Assembly: GCA_005880175.1 (NCBI GenBank) | Contig: VBJR01000324.1 | Span: 1-6,713 of the forward strand | From: Chloroflexota bacterium | GTDB lineage: Bacteria; Chloroflexota; Dormibacteria; Dormibacterales; Dormibacteraceae | Length of the DNA stretch: 6,713 bases | Direction of reading: 5' to 3' | Part shown: piece by piece, positions 1 to 5,829 of the stretch | How positions within the stretch are numbered: the stretch's first letter is position 1 | Layout: each line of letters opens with the position of its first letter | The notes under the pieces: generated by a model | Databases searched by the model: none | The model's input: the letters and a program-made list of their open reading frames with translations, nothing else | What the model was told of the DNA's origin: nothing | Program-made: the position numbers and the translations under genes

Positions 1-1522
1 CGAACAGCGACTCGCGGATCGCCAGGCCGCGCCGCAGCAGCGCCTCCGCCTGGTCGTACTGGACGCACTCGCGCAGGTAGCAGCCGAGCTGGTCGAGCAC
101 CCGGGCGGCCTCGCCGGACTCCAGCTCCCACTCGTCGATCAGGACCGCGCCCTGCAGCGCCTGCTGCACGTACCGCTGCACGCCGCGCCACGTCGCGGTC
201 TGGACGTCGGGCACGACCCACTCGATCGCGGCCACCGCGCGCTCCGCCCACGACCGGCGCTCCTCGTGGTCCAGCGTGCCCCGGACGACGGCCTGGACGA
301 GCCGGTGCACGCTGAGCGACCGGGTCTTGCGGTGCCGGCGCACCAGCGAGTACCGGCGCAGGACCTCGAGCGCGCCGTCGAACGCCAGCTCGTCGGCGCC
401 GCCGAACAGCTCCTCGGGGATGCCGTCGGGGTGCAGGAACGCGCCCAACCGGAGCACGTCGGCGGCCGTCGGGTCCGCCGTCTCGACCTGCCGCAGCGTC
501 AGCGCGAACGTGGCCGCGAGCGACGACGGGTGGTCCAGCGCCTGGACGCCGCGCCGGCTCAGCAGCTCGCCCTGCTGCGTCCGGTAGCGGGCCAGGTAGC
601 CGGCCAGGCCGCAGTCCGTCTCCTCGACGTACGCCCCGGCCTGGTCGAGCGCGAGGGGCAGGCCGGCGAACGCGTCCGCGATGGCCGCCGCCGCCTCCCG
701 CTCGGTGGCCGGCGCGTCCTCGACGCGGCCGTCCGGCGAGATCGCCTTCGCCCGCCGCAGCAGGAGCAGGACGGCGTCCTCGACCGGCATCGCGTCCAGC
801 TCGTTGCTCTCGGCGACGGTCCCGCTGGCCTGCGCCTGCATCGTGAGCAGGACGCTGCCGCCGGCGGGGGGCAGGAACGGCTCGACCGTGGCCAGGTCGT
901 CCACGTTGTCGAGGACCAGGAGCCAGCCCGGGTGCTGGCGCAGCCAGCCGGTGACGGCGGCCACCACGGCCGCCGGCTCGTCGTCGGGGCCGACCGGGAG
1001 CTCCAGCGCCTCCGCGAACGCCGCGAAGCCGGCGGTGAGGCTCTCGCGGCTGGTGGCGTCGGCCCACAGGACCGCGCGGTACGCGTCGCGCCAGCGCGTC
1101 GCGTACTCCAGCGCCGTCTGCGTCTTGCCCATGCCGGCCAGGCCGCAGATGGCCTGGGGCACGCCGCCGGCGCTCAGCGCGTCGTGCAGCCGCTCCAGGA
1201 ACTCCTCGCGGCCTGTGAAGTAGCGGTTGGGCCGCAGCGGCACGCACCAGACGGGCGGTGTGTCGGGGGCCGCGGCCGCGGGGACGGCGGGAGCCGCGGC
1301 CGTGGGGGCCAGGAAGCCCAGCTCCTGCGGGGTCCGCCCCTAGAGGGAGCAGAGGCGCTGGCGGAAGTGCGGACCCGGCTTCATCACCCCGCACTCCCAG
1401 CGGCTGACCATGACGGCGTTCGTGCCGATCGCCGCCGCGACCTGCTTCTGCGACCAGCCCCGGCGCTCGCGTTCGAGCCGGAGCTGGACGTTCTGCTCCC
1501 GATCCCTTTCAGCCCCGGGCAT
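1..1522 (-). pseudogene. XRE-HTH / NB-ARC / TPR STAND regulator, interrupted by an in-frame stop, 3' end outside window
   Basis: Read on the minus strand from ATG 1522, the frame encodes an XRE helix-turn-helix (about residues 12-60), a TAG at 1342-1340, then 446 more open codons to the window edge. Seen in the second part: VPLRPNRYFTGREEF entry motif (about 1199-1243), Walker A GLAGMGKT (1121-1144), Walker B WLLVLDNVD (899-925), GLPLAL (647-664), a VHRLVQ motif in the position of the MHD motif (near 300-320), and a TPR-like helix YDQAEALLRRGLAI near the left end. Family knowledge: such STAND ATPases are nucleotide-gated switches with a DNA-binding N-terminus and a ligand-sensing repeat C-terminus. 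The HTH normally runs on through an aromatic residue exactly where TAG lies (RQRLCSL-stop-GRTPQELGFL), so a single nonsense change is the simplest reading. Restart codons are poor: the first plausible one is GTG 1243, without a clear ribosome site. The ligand and target genes are unknown. Confidence 0.82.
1340..1522 (-). CDS. Orphaned XRE-family helix-turn-helix fragment (60 aa) of the interrupted regulator
   Basis: This is the part of the interrupted regulator that would still be translated before the amber stop. It is almost entirely one XRE/Cro-like HTH: the LRLERERRGWSQKQVAAAIG scaffold helices, then the recognition region NAVMVSRWECG. ATG 1522 is chosen because the homologous domain normally begins a few residues before LRxxRERRGWSQ, and because a -10-like hexamer lies 6 nt upstream, fitting a leaderless message. 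The same frame is open further upstream to an ATG at 1798, but that stretch runs through the 19-bp inverted repeat and is low-complexity, so it is probably not coding. A 60-residue XRE domain could still dimerise and bind DNA, perhaps its own promoter. That is inference. Confidence 0.5.
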   Translation of the reverse strand: MPGAERDREQNVQLRLERERRGWSQKQVAAAIGTNAVMVSRWECGVMKPGPHFRQRLCSL

Positions 1523-1563
1523 AGAAAGAAGATAAGCGTAGAGCAAGCACCCGATAACGCTCG
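1523..1563 (-). promoter_or_regulatory. Candidate leaderless promoter and operator region of the HTH/NB-ARC gene
   Basis: Read on the minus strand there is TTATCG (1557-1552), a 17-nt spacer, TATCTT (1534-1529), then 6 nt to ATG 1522. That places the start of transcription at or next to the start codon. No Shine-Dalgarno sequence is visible. The stretch is distinctly richer in A and T than its surroundings. GATAA occurs twice on the plus strand 22 bp apart (1531 and 1553), and AGCGT (1535-1539) is inverted as ACGCT (1557-1561). Either could be an operator for the XRE protein. The matches to the sigma-70 consensus are only moderate. Confidence 0.4.
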
Positions 1564-1597
1564 CGGGCCTGTTCGTGCCGCATGCTGATGGAAGCCC

Positions 1598-1691
1598 GCC
1601 CGCCCCGCAGGGATCGGCCGGTTCGCGAGGGGGGGAAAAGTCGCGAAGATCGAGGACACATCGAAGCCGCGTCGATCCCTGCGGGGCGGGC
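1598..1691. repeat. Perfect 19-bp inverted repeat with 56-bp loop
   Basis: GCCCGCCCCGCAGGGATCG at 1598-1616 is exactly complementary to CGATCCCTGCGGGGCGGGC at 1673-1691. The loop contains a second, smaller inverted repeat around a run of seven G. The arms do not extend outward and no target-site duplication flanks them, so a stem of an RNA or a regulatory site is favoured over a small transposable element. Confidence 0.85.
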
Positions 1692-1830
1692 CTGGCTCCT
1701 GGGGTCCCCCGGACCCGGAGGCCCATCCGGACGCGTGGAATGCGCGGCCCGGGATGGGCGGTTGTAGTTGGCGAGTGACCGGCCGCCGGTCCTCCCAACG
1801 AGTGATTTTCACCTCTTTCTCTCCCGTCCG

Positions 1831-1863
1831 GCCGGGGCGTCGTGAGTGGCGCCCCGGCTTTTT
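1831..1863 (+). terminator. Rho-independent terminator
   Basis: A 9-bp perfect stem, GCCGGGGCG (1831-1839) with CGCCCCGGC (1850-1858), and a 10-nt loop are followed directly by five T (1859-1863). There is no T-run on the other side, so it works on the plus strand. No plus-strand protein gene ends just upstream. It therefore terminates either an uncharacterised RNA from the hairpin-rich stretch before it or transcription entering from further left, and it insulates the small gene that begins 51 nt later. Confidence 0.75.
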
Positions 1864-1896
1864 CATCTCGTGGTCAGGCGGGCCTCGCGATCGGGT

Positions 1897-1913
1897 TGCT
1901 ACGCTGACGCGCC
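1897..1913 (+). promoter_or_regulatory. Leaderless promoter (extended -10) of the small membrane protein gene
   Basis: TGC followed by TACGCT (1900-1905) forms an extended -10 element that ends 8 nt before ATG 1914. This spacing puts the transcript start at the start codon, and no Shine-Dalgarno sequence is present. No convincing -35 is seen. The same 8-nt spacing between a TANNNT hexamer and the start codon recurs at ppk1. Confidence 0.5.
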
Positions 1914-2129
1914 ATGGAAAGCATCCCCCAGAGCGGCCCGCTGTCGATCGGCCTGCTGGTCCTGGCCGTCGTCTTCGCCGTCGTCGCCGTCCTGTACGCG
2001 ATGGGCAGCATCCAGTTCCTCGTCGCGGACACCCACTCCACCCACCACTACACGCACGCGGTCCTGTTCGGCGTCCTCACGGTCGCCAGCCTGGTCGCCG
2101 CCAACTTCACCCGACCCCGTGCCGCGTAG
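1914..2129 (+). CDS. Small two-helix membrane protein with His-rich loop (71 aa)
   Basis: The function is not recognised. The 71-residue product has two clear hydrophobic segments, about residues 10-30 (PLSIGLLVLAVVFAVVAVL) and 49-64 (AVLFGVLTVASLVAANF). They are joined by a short polar loop with four histidines in eight residues (H41, H44, H45, H48). The short basic tail after the second helix (TRPRAA) suggests a hairpin topology with both ends inside the cell. There is no cleavable signal peptide and no enzyme motif. ATG 1914 is supported by an extended -10 element 8 nt upstream and by the hydrophobic helix beginning soon after. The gene is preceded by a terminator and followed after 78 nt by ppk1, which has its own apparent promoter, so it is probably a separate transcription unit. 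Short membrane proteins of this shape occur widely in actinobacteria and Chloroflexota. A link to phosphate metabolism is only suggested by position. Confidence 0.68.
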   Translation: MESIPQSGPLSIGLLVLAVVFAVVAVLYAMGSIQFLVADTHSTHHYTHAVLFGVLTVASLVAANFTRPRAA

Positions 2130-2155
2130 CCGGCCCGGGGGTCGGTTGGGGGGCG

Positions 2156-2184
2156 TCTAACCTTCCGTTCACCGCCGGTTAACC
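2156..2184 (+). promoter_or_regulatory. Putative PHO box (three 11-bp-spaced direct repeats) upstream of ppk1
   Basis: TCTAACC (2156-2162), GTTCACC (2167-2173) and GTTAACC (2178-2184) start exactly 11 bp apart, so each 7-mer is separated by 4 bp. In actinobacteria, PhoP/RegX3-type response regulators bind direct repeats of about GTTCACC at this spacing, and ppk is a known phosphate-regulated gene in streptomycetes. The last repeat ends 9 bp before the -10 hexamer, where a -35 would otherwise be. This is the arrangement of a PhoB-type activated promoter. The third unit is also the core of the palindrome CCGGTTAACCGG (2175-2186), so a dimeric repressor site is a competing explanation. Confidence 0.6.
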
Positions 2185-2193
2185 GGACTGAAG

Positions 2194-2207
2194 TAGCCTA
2201 GGGTCGA
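2194..2207 (+). promoter_or_regulatory. Leaderless -10 region of the ppk1 operon
   Basis: TAGCCT (2194-2199) ends 8 nt before the GTG start at 2208. TAGGGT (2199-2204) overlaps it but is too close to the start codon. No Shine-Dalgarno sequence precedes the GTG, so a leaderless transcript is likely. The sequence at the -35 position does not match consensus, which fits an activator-dependent promoter under the adjoining repeats. Confidence 0.45.
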
Positions 2208-4367
2208 GTGGGCGGTACACAGGCGCAGGTCCGGCACGAGAACGTCTCAGCCCCGGCCGCCCCGCACTCCGCCGGGGCGGCCCAGGCTGTCGTGTCGGCG
2301 GACTCCAGGTACCTCAACCGGGAGCTCTCGCTGCTCGACTACAACACGCGCATCCTCTTTCGTGCGGAGGATCCGTCGCTCCCGCTGCTGGAGCGCGTCC
2401 GCTCGCTCCACTTCTTCGGCCAGAACCTGGACGACTTCTTCCAGATCCGCGTCGCGGGCCTGAAGGAGCAGTTGGAGGCGGCGCCGCTGGCGGCCTCGCC
2501 CGACGGCATGTCGCCGATGGCCCAGCTCCGCGAGATCCGGCGCCGCGTCGAGGCGCTGAACGAACGCGAGCAGAACCTGTTCCAGCTCGAGCTGCGGCCG
2601 AACCTGGCGTCGGCCGGCATCCGGCTGGTCGAGGCGTCGGAGCTCTCCCGCAAGGACGCCGAGCACCTGTCCAGGTACTTCCGGCGCAGCATCTTCCCGG
2701 TCCTGACCCCGCTCGCGGTCGATCCCGGCCACCCGTTCCCGTACATCTCGCACTTCTCGCTGAACCTGGCCGTGATCGTCCGCGACCCGCTGCGCCGGCG
2801 CGACCGGTTCGCGAGGCTGAAGATGCCGCCGCTGCTGCCGCGGTTCGTGGCGCTGCCCGACGGCGGGCGGTTCGTGGCGCTGGAGCAGGTCATCGCGGCC
2901 AACCTCCAGGCCCTGTTCCCGGGGATGGAGATCGTGAGCCACACCGCGTTCCGCGTGACCCGGGACAACGACCTCGATGTCCGCGAGGACGAGGCGGACG
3001 ACCTCCTGGTCACGATCCAGACCGAGCTGCTCCGCTTCCGCCGCCGGGCCCGGGCCGTGCGCCTGGAGATCAACCCGGACATGGTGGACGAGGTGCGCGA
3101 GCTGCTCGTCCGCGAGCTGGAGCTGACCACGGACGACGTCTACACCGTGGACGGCCTGCTCGACATGAGCGCCGTCGGGTTCTTCGCCGACCTGGACCGG
3201 CCCGACCTGAAGGCCGAGCCGTACACACCCGTCGCTCCCGCGCGCCTGACCCGTGCCGACGGCGAGCCGGGCGACTTCTTCTCCGCCCTCCAGGACGGCG
3301 AAGCCCTGGTCCACCACCCGTACGAGTCGTTCACGGGCTCGGTCGTCGCGTTCACCCAGCAGGCGGCGAACGACCCCAACGTGCTCGCCATCAAGCAGAC
3401 GCTGTACCGGACGTCGGGCCCGGCCAGCCCGATCGCGCTCGCCCTGGCCCGCGCGGCCGAGGCCGGCAAGCAGGTCGTGGCCATGGTCGAGCTCAAGGCC
3501 CGCGGCGACGAGCAGGCGAACATCGACTGGGCGCAGGCGCTGGAGCAGTCGGGCGTGCACGTGGTGTACGGGCTGGTCGGCCTGAAGACGCACGCCAAGC
3601 TCACGCTGGTCGTCCGCCAGGAGGCCTCGGGGATCCGCCGGTACGTCCACGTGGCGACGGGCAACTACAACCCGATGACGGCGCTCGGCTACGAGGACGT
3701 CGGCCTGTTCTCGGCCGACCCCGACCTCGGCGCCGACGTGAGCGAGCTGTTCAACTTCCTGACCGGGTACAGCCGGCAGCGCCGGTACCGGCGCCTGCTG
3801 GTGGCGCCGGCCTGCCTGCGGAGCGGCCTGCTGAAGCTGATCCGCGAGGAGGCGGCGGAGCCCGACGGCCGGATCGTCATCAAGGCGAACAACCTCGTGG
3901 ACGTGCAGACCATCGACGCGCTCTACGAGGCGGCCGGGGCCGGTGTCGAGATCGACCTGATCATCCGCAGCATCTGCTGCCTGCGGCCCGGGGTGCCGGG
4001 CCTGTCGGAGCGCATCCGGGTCCGCTCGATCGTCGGCCGCTTCCTGGAGCACTCCCGGATATTCCGGTTCGGCAGCGAGGCCCGCGGCTACAAGTACTTC
4101 ATCGGGTCGCCGGACATGATGGACCGCAACCTGGACCGCAGGGTCGAGGCCGTCGTGCCGGTGGCGCAGCCGGACCTGCAGGCGCGGCTGGCGGAGATCA
4201 TCGACGCCGAGCTGGCCGACGACCGGCTGGCGTGGGCCCTCGACGCGGGGGGCACGTGGCGCCGCGTCCCGACGGAGCGCGGGCTGGATGCGCAGGAGCG
4301 CTTCATGGCGCTGGCGCACGAAGAGCGGGCGAGAGAGCAGGTACTCGATGCGGGCCGCCTCGCCTGA
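2208..4367 (+). CDS. ppk1: Polyphosphate kinase 1
   Basis: PPK1 reversibly transfers the gamma-phosphate of ATP to growing inorganic polyphosphate through a phosphohistidine intermediate. The 719-residue length is typical. Seen in order: the N domain with YLNRELSLLDYN (35-46) and NLDDFFQIR (73-81), whose Asn73 matches the ATP-binding Asn45 of the E. coli enzyme; a head domain; and two phospholipase-D-like catalytic domains. His462 in LKTHAKLTLV matches the autophosphorylated His435 of E. coli. His481 in YVHVATGNYN follows 19 residues later, as in E. coli. His615 in FLEHSRIFRF matches His592. GSPDMMDRNLDRRVE is present near the C-terminus. GTG 2208 is chosen because it sits 8 nt after a -10 hexamer. 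The first 30 residues are Ala-rich and not conserved. The gene overlaps the next one by 20 nt. A PHO-box-like array upstream suggests induction by phosphate limitation. Identification is firm. Confidence 0.98.
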   Translation: MGGTQAQVRHENVSAPAAPHSAGAAQAVVSADSRYLNRELSLLDYNTRILFRAEDPSLPLLERVRSLHFFGQNLDDFFQIRVAGLKEQLEAAPLAASPDGMSPMAQLREIRRRVEALNEREQNLFQLELRPNLASAGIRLVEASELSRKDAEHLSRYFRRSIFPVLTPLAVDPGHPFPYISHFSLNLAVIVRDPLRRRDRFARLKMPPLLPRFVALPDGGRFVALEQVIAANLQALFPGMEIVSHTAFRVTRDNDLDVREDEADDLLVTIQTELLRFRRRARAVRLEINPDMVDEVRELLVRELELTTDDVYTVDGLLDMSAVGFFADLDRPDLKAEPYTPVAPARLTRADGEPGDFFSALQDGEALVHHPYESFTGSVVAFTQQAANDPNVLAIKQTLYRTSGPASPIALALARAAEAGKQVVAMVELKARGDEQANIDWAQALEQSGVHVVYGLVGLKTHAKLTLVVRQEASGIRRYVHVATGNYNPMTALGYEDVGLFSADPDLGADVSELFNFLTGYSRQRRYRRLLVAPACLRSGLLKLIREEAAEPDGRIVIKANNLVDVQTIDALYEAAGAGVEIDLIIRSICCLRPGVPGLSERIRVRSIVGRFLEHSRIFRFGSEARGYKYFIGSPDMMDRNLDRRVEAVVPVAQPDLQARLAEIIDAELADDRLAWALDAGGTWRRVPTERGLDAQERFMALAHEERAREQVLDAGRLA

Positions 4368-5829
4368 CCGGCAGGTCACGCTCGGCGCGATTCCCACCTT
4401 CCATCTGCCCGATCTCTCGGGTCTCGCCGAGGGCGTCGTCGCGGGCCCCGAGCGCGAGGCCCGGCTCGAGACCACGTACTACGACACCGTCGAACTGCGC
4501 CTGGCCCGCTGGGGCGTGAGCCTGAGCCACCACGGCGACCGGTGGCTGCTCACGATCCCGAACGGGGGCGGCCGCGGCGCATCGGAGCTGGCGTTCGCGG
4601 GCGCGACCCGGCGGCCGCCAGATGGGGCACTGGCGCTGATCCGGGTGTACGTGCGCGGGGCGCCGCTGGAGCCGGTCGCCCGGCTGTCGAGCTGGCGCCG
4701 CCAGGTGGCCCTGGTGGACGGCACCGGGCACCGTCTGGCCGAGGTGGTGGACGACGAGGTCTCGGTGCTCAGCGGCCGCCGGGTGGCCGCGCGGTTCCGC
4801 GAGGTCGAGGTGGACCTGGCGCCCGGCGCGGACGAGCTGCTCGACTCCCTGCTGGAGCGGCTCCAGAGGGCCGGCGCGGTCCGGGCCGAGCGCACGCCGC
4901 CGTACCTGCGGGCCCTGGGCCCCGCCGCCCAGGCGGACCCGGACGTGGTCGTGCCGGTCCTGCCGGCCCAGCCGATCGCGGCGGACGTGGTGCGGGCCGC
5001 GCTGGCGGCCGGCGTGCGCCTGGTCCTCCGCTACGACCCGCTGGTGCGGCTCGGCGGCGACCCGGAGCACGTGCACCAGGCCCGCGTCGGGACGCGCCGG
5101 CTGCGCTCGCACCTGCGCACGTTCCGGCCGCTGCTCGACCGGGCGTGGGCCGACTCCCTGCGCGACGAGCTGGGCTGGCTGGCCGGGGAGCTCGGCCCCG
5201 TGCGCGACGGCGAGGTGCTGCACGAGCGGCTCCTGGTCCTGATGGGCTCGCTGCCGGCGGTGGACGTGCGGCCGGCGGCGGGGCTCGCGGACCGGCTGAC
5301 CGCGGACGTGGCGGCGGCCCGGACGCGGCTCCTGGAGGGAATGTCCACGCAGCGGTACTTCGACCTGGTGGACCGCCTGGTGGCGGCGGCGGCCCGGCCG
5401 GAGCTGAACGAGGCGGCCGAGCGGCCGGCCGCCGAGGCCCTGCCGGCCCTGGTGGTCAAGCCCTGGCGCGACCTGCGGCGCGCCGTGCGCGCGCTGGACG
5501 AGCATTCGCCCGACGAGGAACTCCACCGGGTCCGCATCCTGGCCAAGCGGGTGCGGTACGCGTCGGAGGCGGTGGCCCCGGCGGTCGGGCCCGAGGCCAC
5601 GAGGTTCGGAAAGCTGGCGGCGGCGCTGCAGGAGGTCCTCGGCGACCACCAGGACAGCGTCACGATGCAGGGATGGCTGCGCGGCACCGCGACCAGCCGG
5701 CGGCGGGCGTTCGTCGCCGGCGAGCTGTGCGCCGTCGAAGCGGAGCGGGCCGAGGCGTCGCGCGAGCGCTGGCCGGCGGCCTGGCACGAGCTCGACCGGC
5801 GCCGGGCCCGGGAGTGGATCCGCTCGTGA
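4348..5829 (+). CDS. CYTH-CHAD domain protein with a degraded CYTH signature (493 aa)
   Basis: The N-terminal part (about 1-190) is a CYTH/triphosphate-tunnel domain: YYDTVELRLARWGVSL (44-59), RLAEVVDDEV (129-138) and FREVEVDL (150-157) are typical. The C-terminal part (about 220-490) is a CHAD domain: HQARVGTRRLRS (243-254), HRVRILAKRVRY (from 393) and VLGDHQDS (His434) carry its conserved His, Arg and Lys residues. CHAD domains bind polyphosphate, while CYTH domains hydrolyse triphosphates or bind phosphate chains. The CYTH start signature, usually ExExK, reads D7-x-Q9-x-T11, and the basic residues expected near 60-69 are replaced (LSHH, LLTIP), so the tunnel is probably not catalytic. ATG 4348 is preferred over an in-frame ATG at 4288 because AGCAGG lies 6 nt upstream (4336-4341) and the domain starts immediately. 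The gene overlaps ppk1 by 20 nt and the Nudix gene by 4 nt. Its likely role is a polyP-binding partner of PPK1. Confidence 0.9.
   Translation: MRAASPDRQVTLGAIPTFHLPDLSGLAEGVVAGPEREARLETTYYDTVELRLARWGVSLSHHGDRWLLTIPNGGGRGASELAFAGATRRPPDGALALIRVYVRGAPLEPVARLSSWRRQVALVDGTGHRLAEVVDDEVSVLSGRRVAARFREVEVDLAPGADELLDSLLERLQRAGAVRAERTPPYLRALGPAAQADPDVVVPVLPAQPIAADVVRAALAAGVRLVLRYDPLVRLGGDPEHVHQARVGTRRLRSHLRTFRPLLDRAWADSLRDELGWLAGELGPVRDGEVLHERLLVLMGSLPAVDVRPAAGLADRLTADVAAARTRLLEGMSTQRYFDLVDRLVAAAARPELNEAAERPAAEALPALVVKPWRDLRRAVRALDEHSPDEELHRVRILAKRVRYASEAVAPAVGPEATRFGKLAAALQEVLGDHQDSVTMQGWLRGTATSRRRAFVAGELCAVEAERAEASRERWPAAWHELDRRRAREWIRS

Larger units (their letters stand above)
1590..1863 (+). ncRNA. 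Candidate structured non-coding RNA or leader ending in an intrinsic terminator
   Basis: No credible protein gene lies between 1523 and 1913, yet the plus strand carries a run of strong stems. In order: a 19-bp perfect pair (1598-1616 with 1673-1691) enclosing a smaller pair TTCGCGA/TCGCGAA (1622-1628, 1641-1647); a hairpin at 1694-1723 built on GGGTCC/GGACCC; a stem GCCCATCC/GGATGGGC (1721-1728, 1752-1759); a nested hairpin at about 1764-1799 with GTTGG/CCAAC outside and GACCGG/CCGGTC inside; and the terminator at 1831-1863. Successive stems followed by a T-tract terminator resemble a small RNA or a premature-termination leader. I recognise no known family (no RNase P, tmRNA, SRP or classic riboswitch signature). 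GC-rich DNA makes short stems cheap, so the 19-bp pair and the terminator carry most of the weight. The 5' end is a guess. Confidence 0.4.

Noticed and set aside
266..1588. Long plus-strand open frame opposite the regulator
   Set aside because: It is antisense to a frame with full NB-ARC motifs, and its composition (Arg, Gln, Gly, Ala runs) is that of a GC-bias shadow.
1598..1691. 19-bp inverted repeat as ends of a miniature transposable element
   Set aside because: No target-site duplication flanks the arms and no second copy is in the window. A genome search would be needed to revive this.
1523..1798. N-terminal extension of the HTH protein up to ATG 1798
   Set aside because: The frame is open, but the text is Pro/Gly/Arg-rich, crosses the 19-bp inverted repeat, and lies outside the known domain. 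ATG 1522 fits domain and promoter better.
1384..1866. 160-codon minus-strand frame starting at 1866
   Set aside because: It runs through the terminator and inverted repeats, then out of frame across the HTH, ending in Ser/Arg/Ala runs typical of a shadow.
4288..4347. Earlier start for the CYTH-CHAD gene at 4288
   Set aside because: It would overlap ppk1 by 80 nt and add non-conserved Arg/Ser-rich residues. ATG 4348 has a proper ribosome site 6 nt upstream.
2247..4475. 742-codon minus-strand open frame opposite ppk1
   Set aside because: It is a mirror of a highly conserved gene, has no family motifs, and spans the ppk1/CHAD junction.
4303..5787. Long minus-strand open frame opposite the CYTH-CHAD gene
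   Set aside because: It is a low-complexity shadow. The plus strand carries intact CHAD motifs.
4542..5825. In-frame upstream extension of the Nudix gene to 4542
   Set aside because: The extension is Gly/Ala/Arg-rich shadow of the CHAD gene. The real start is GTG 5826, overlapping the CHAD stop.
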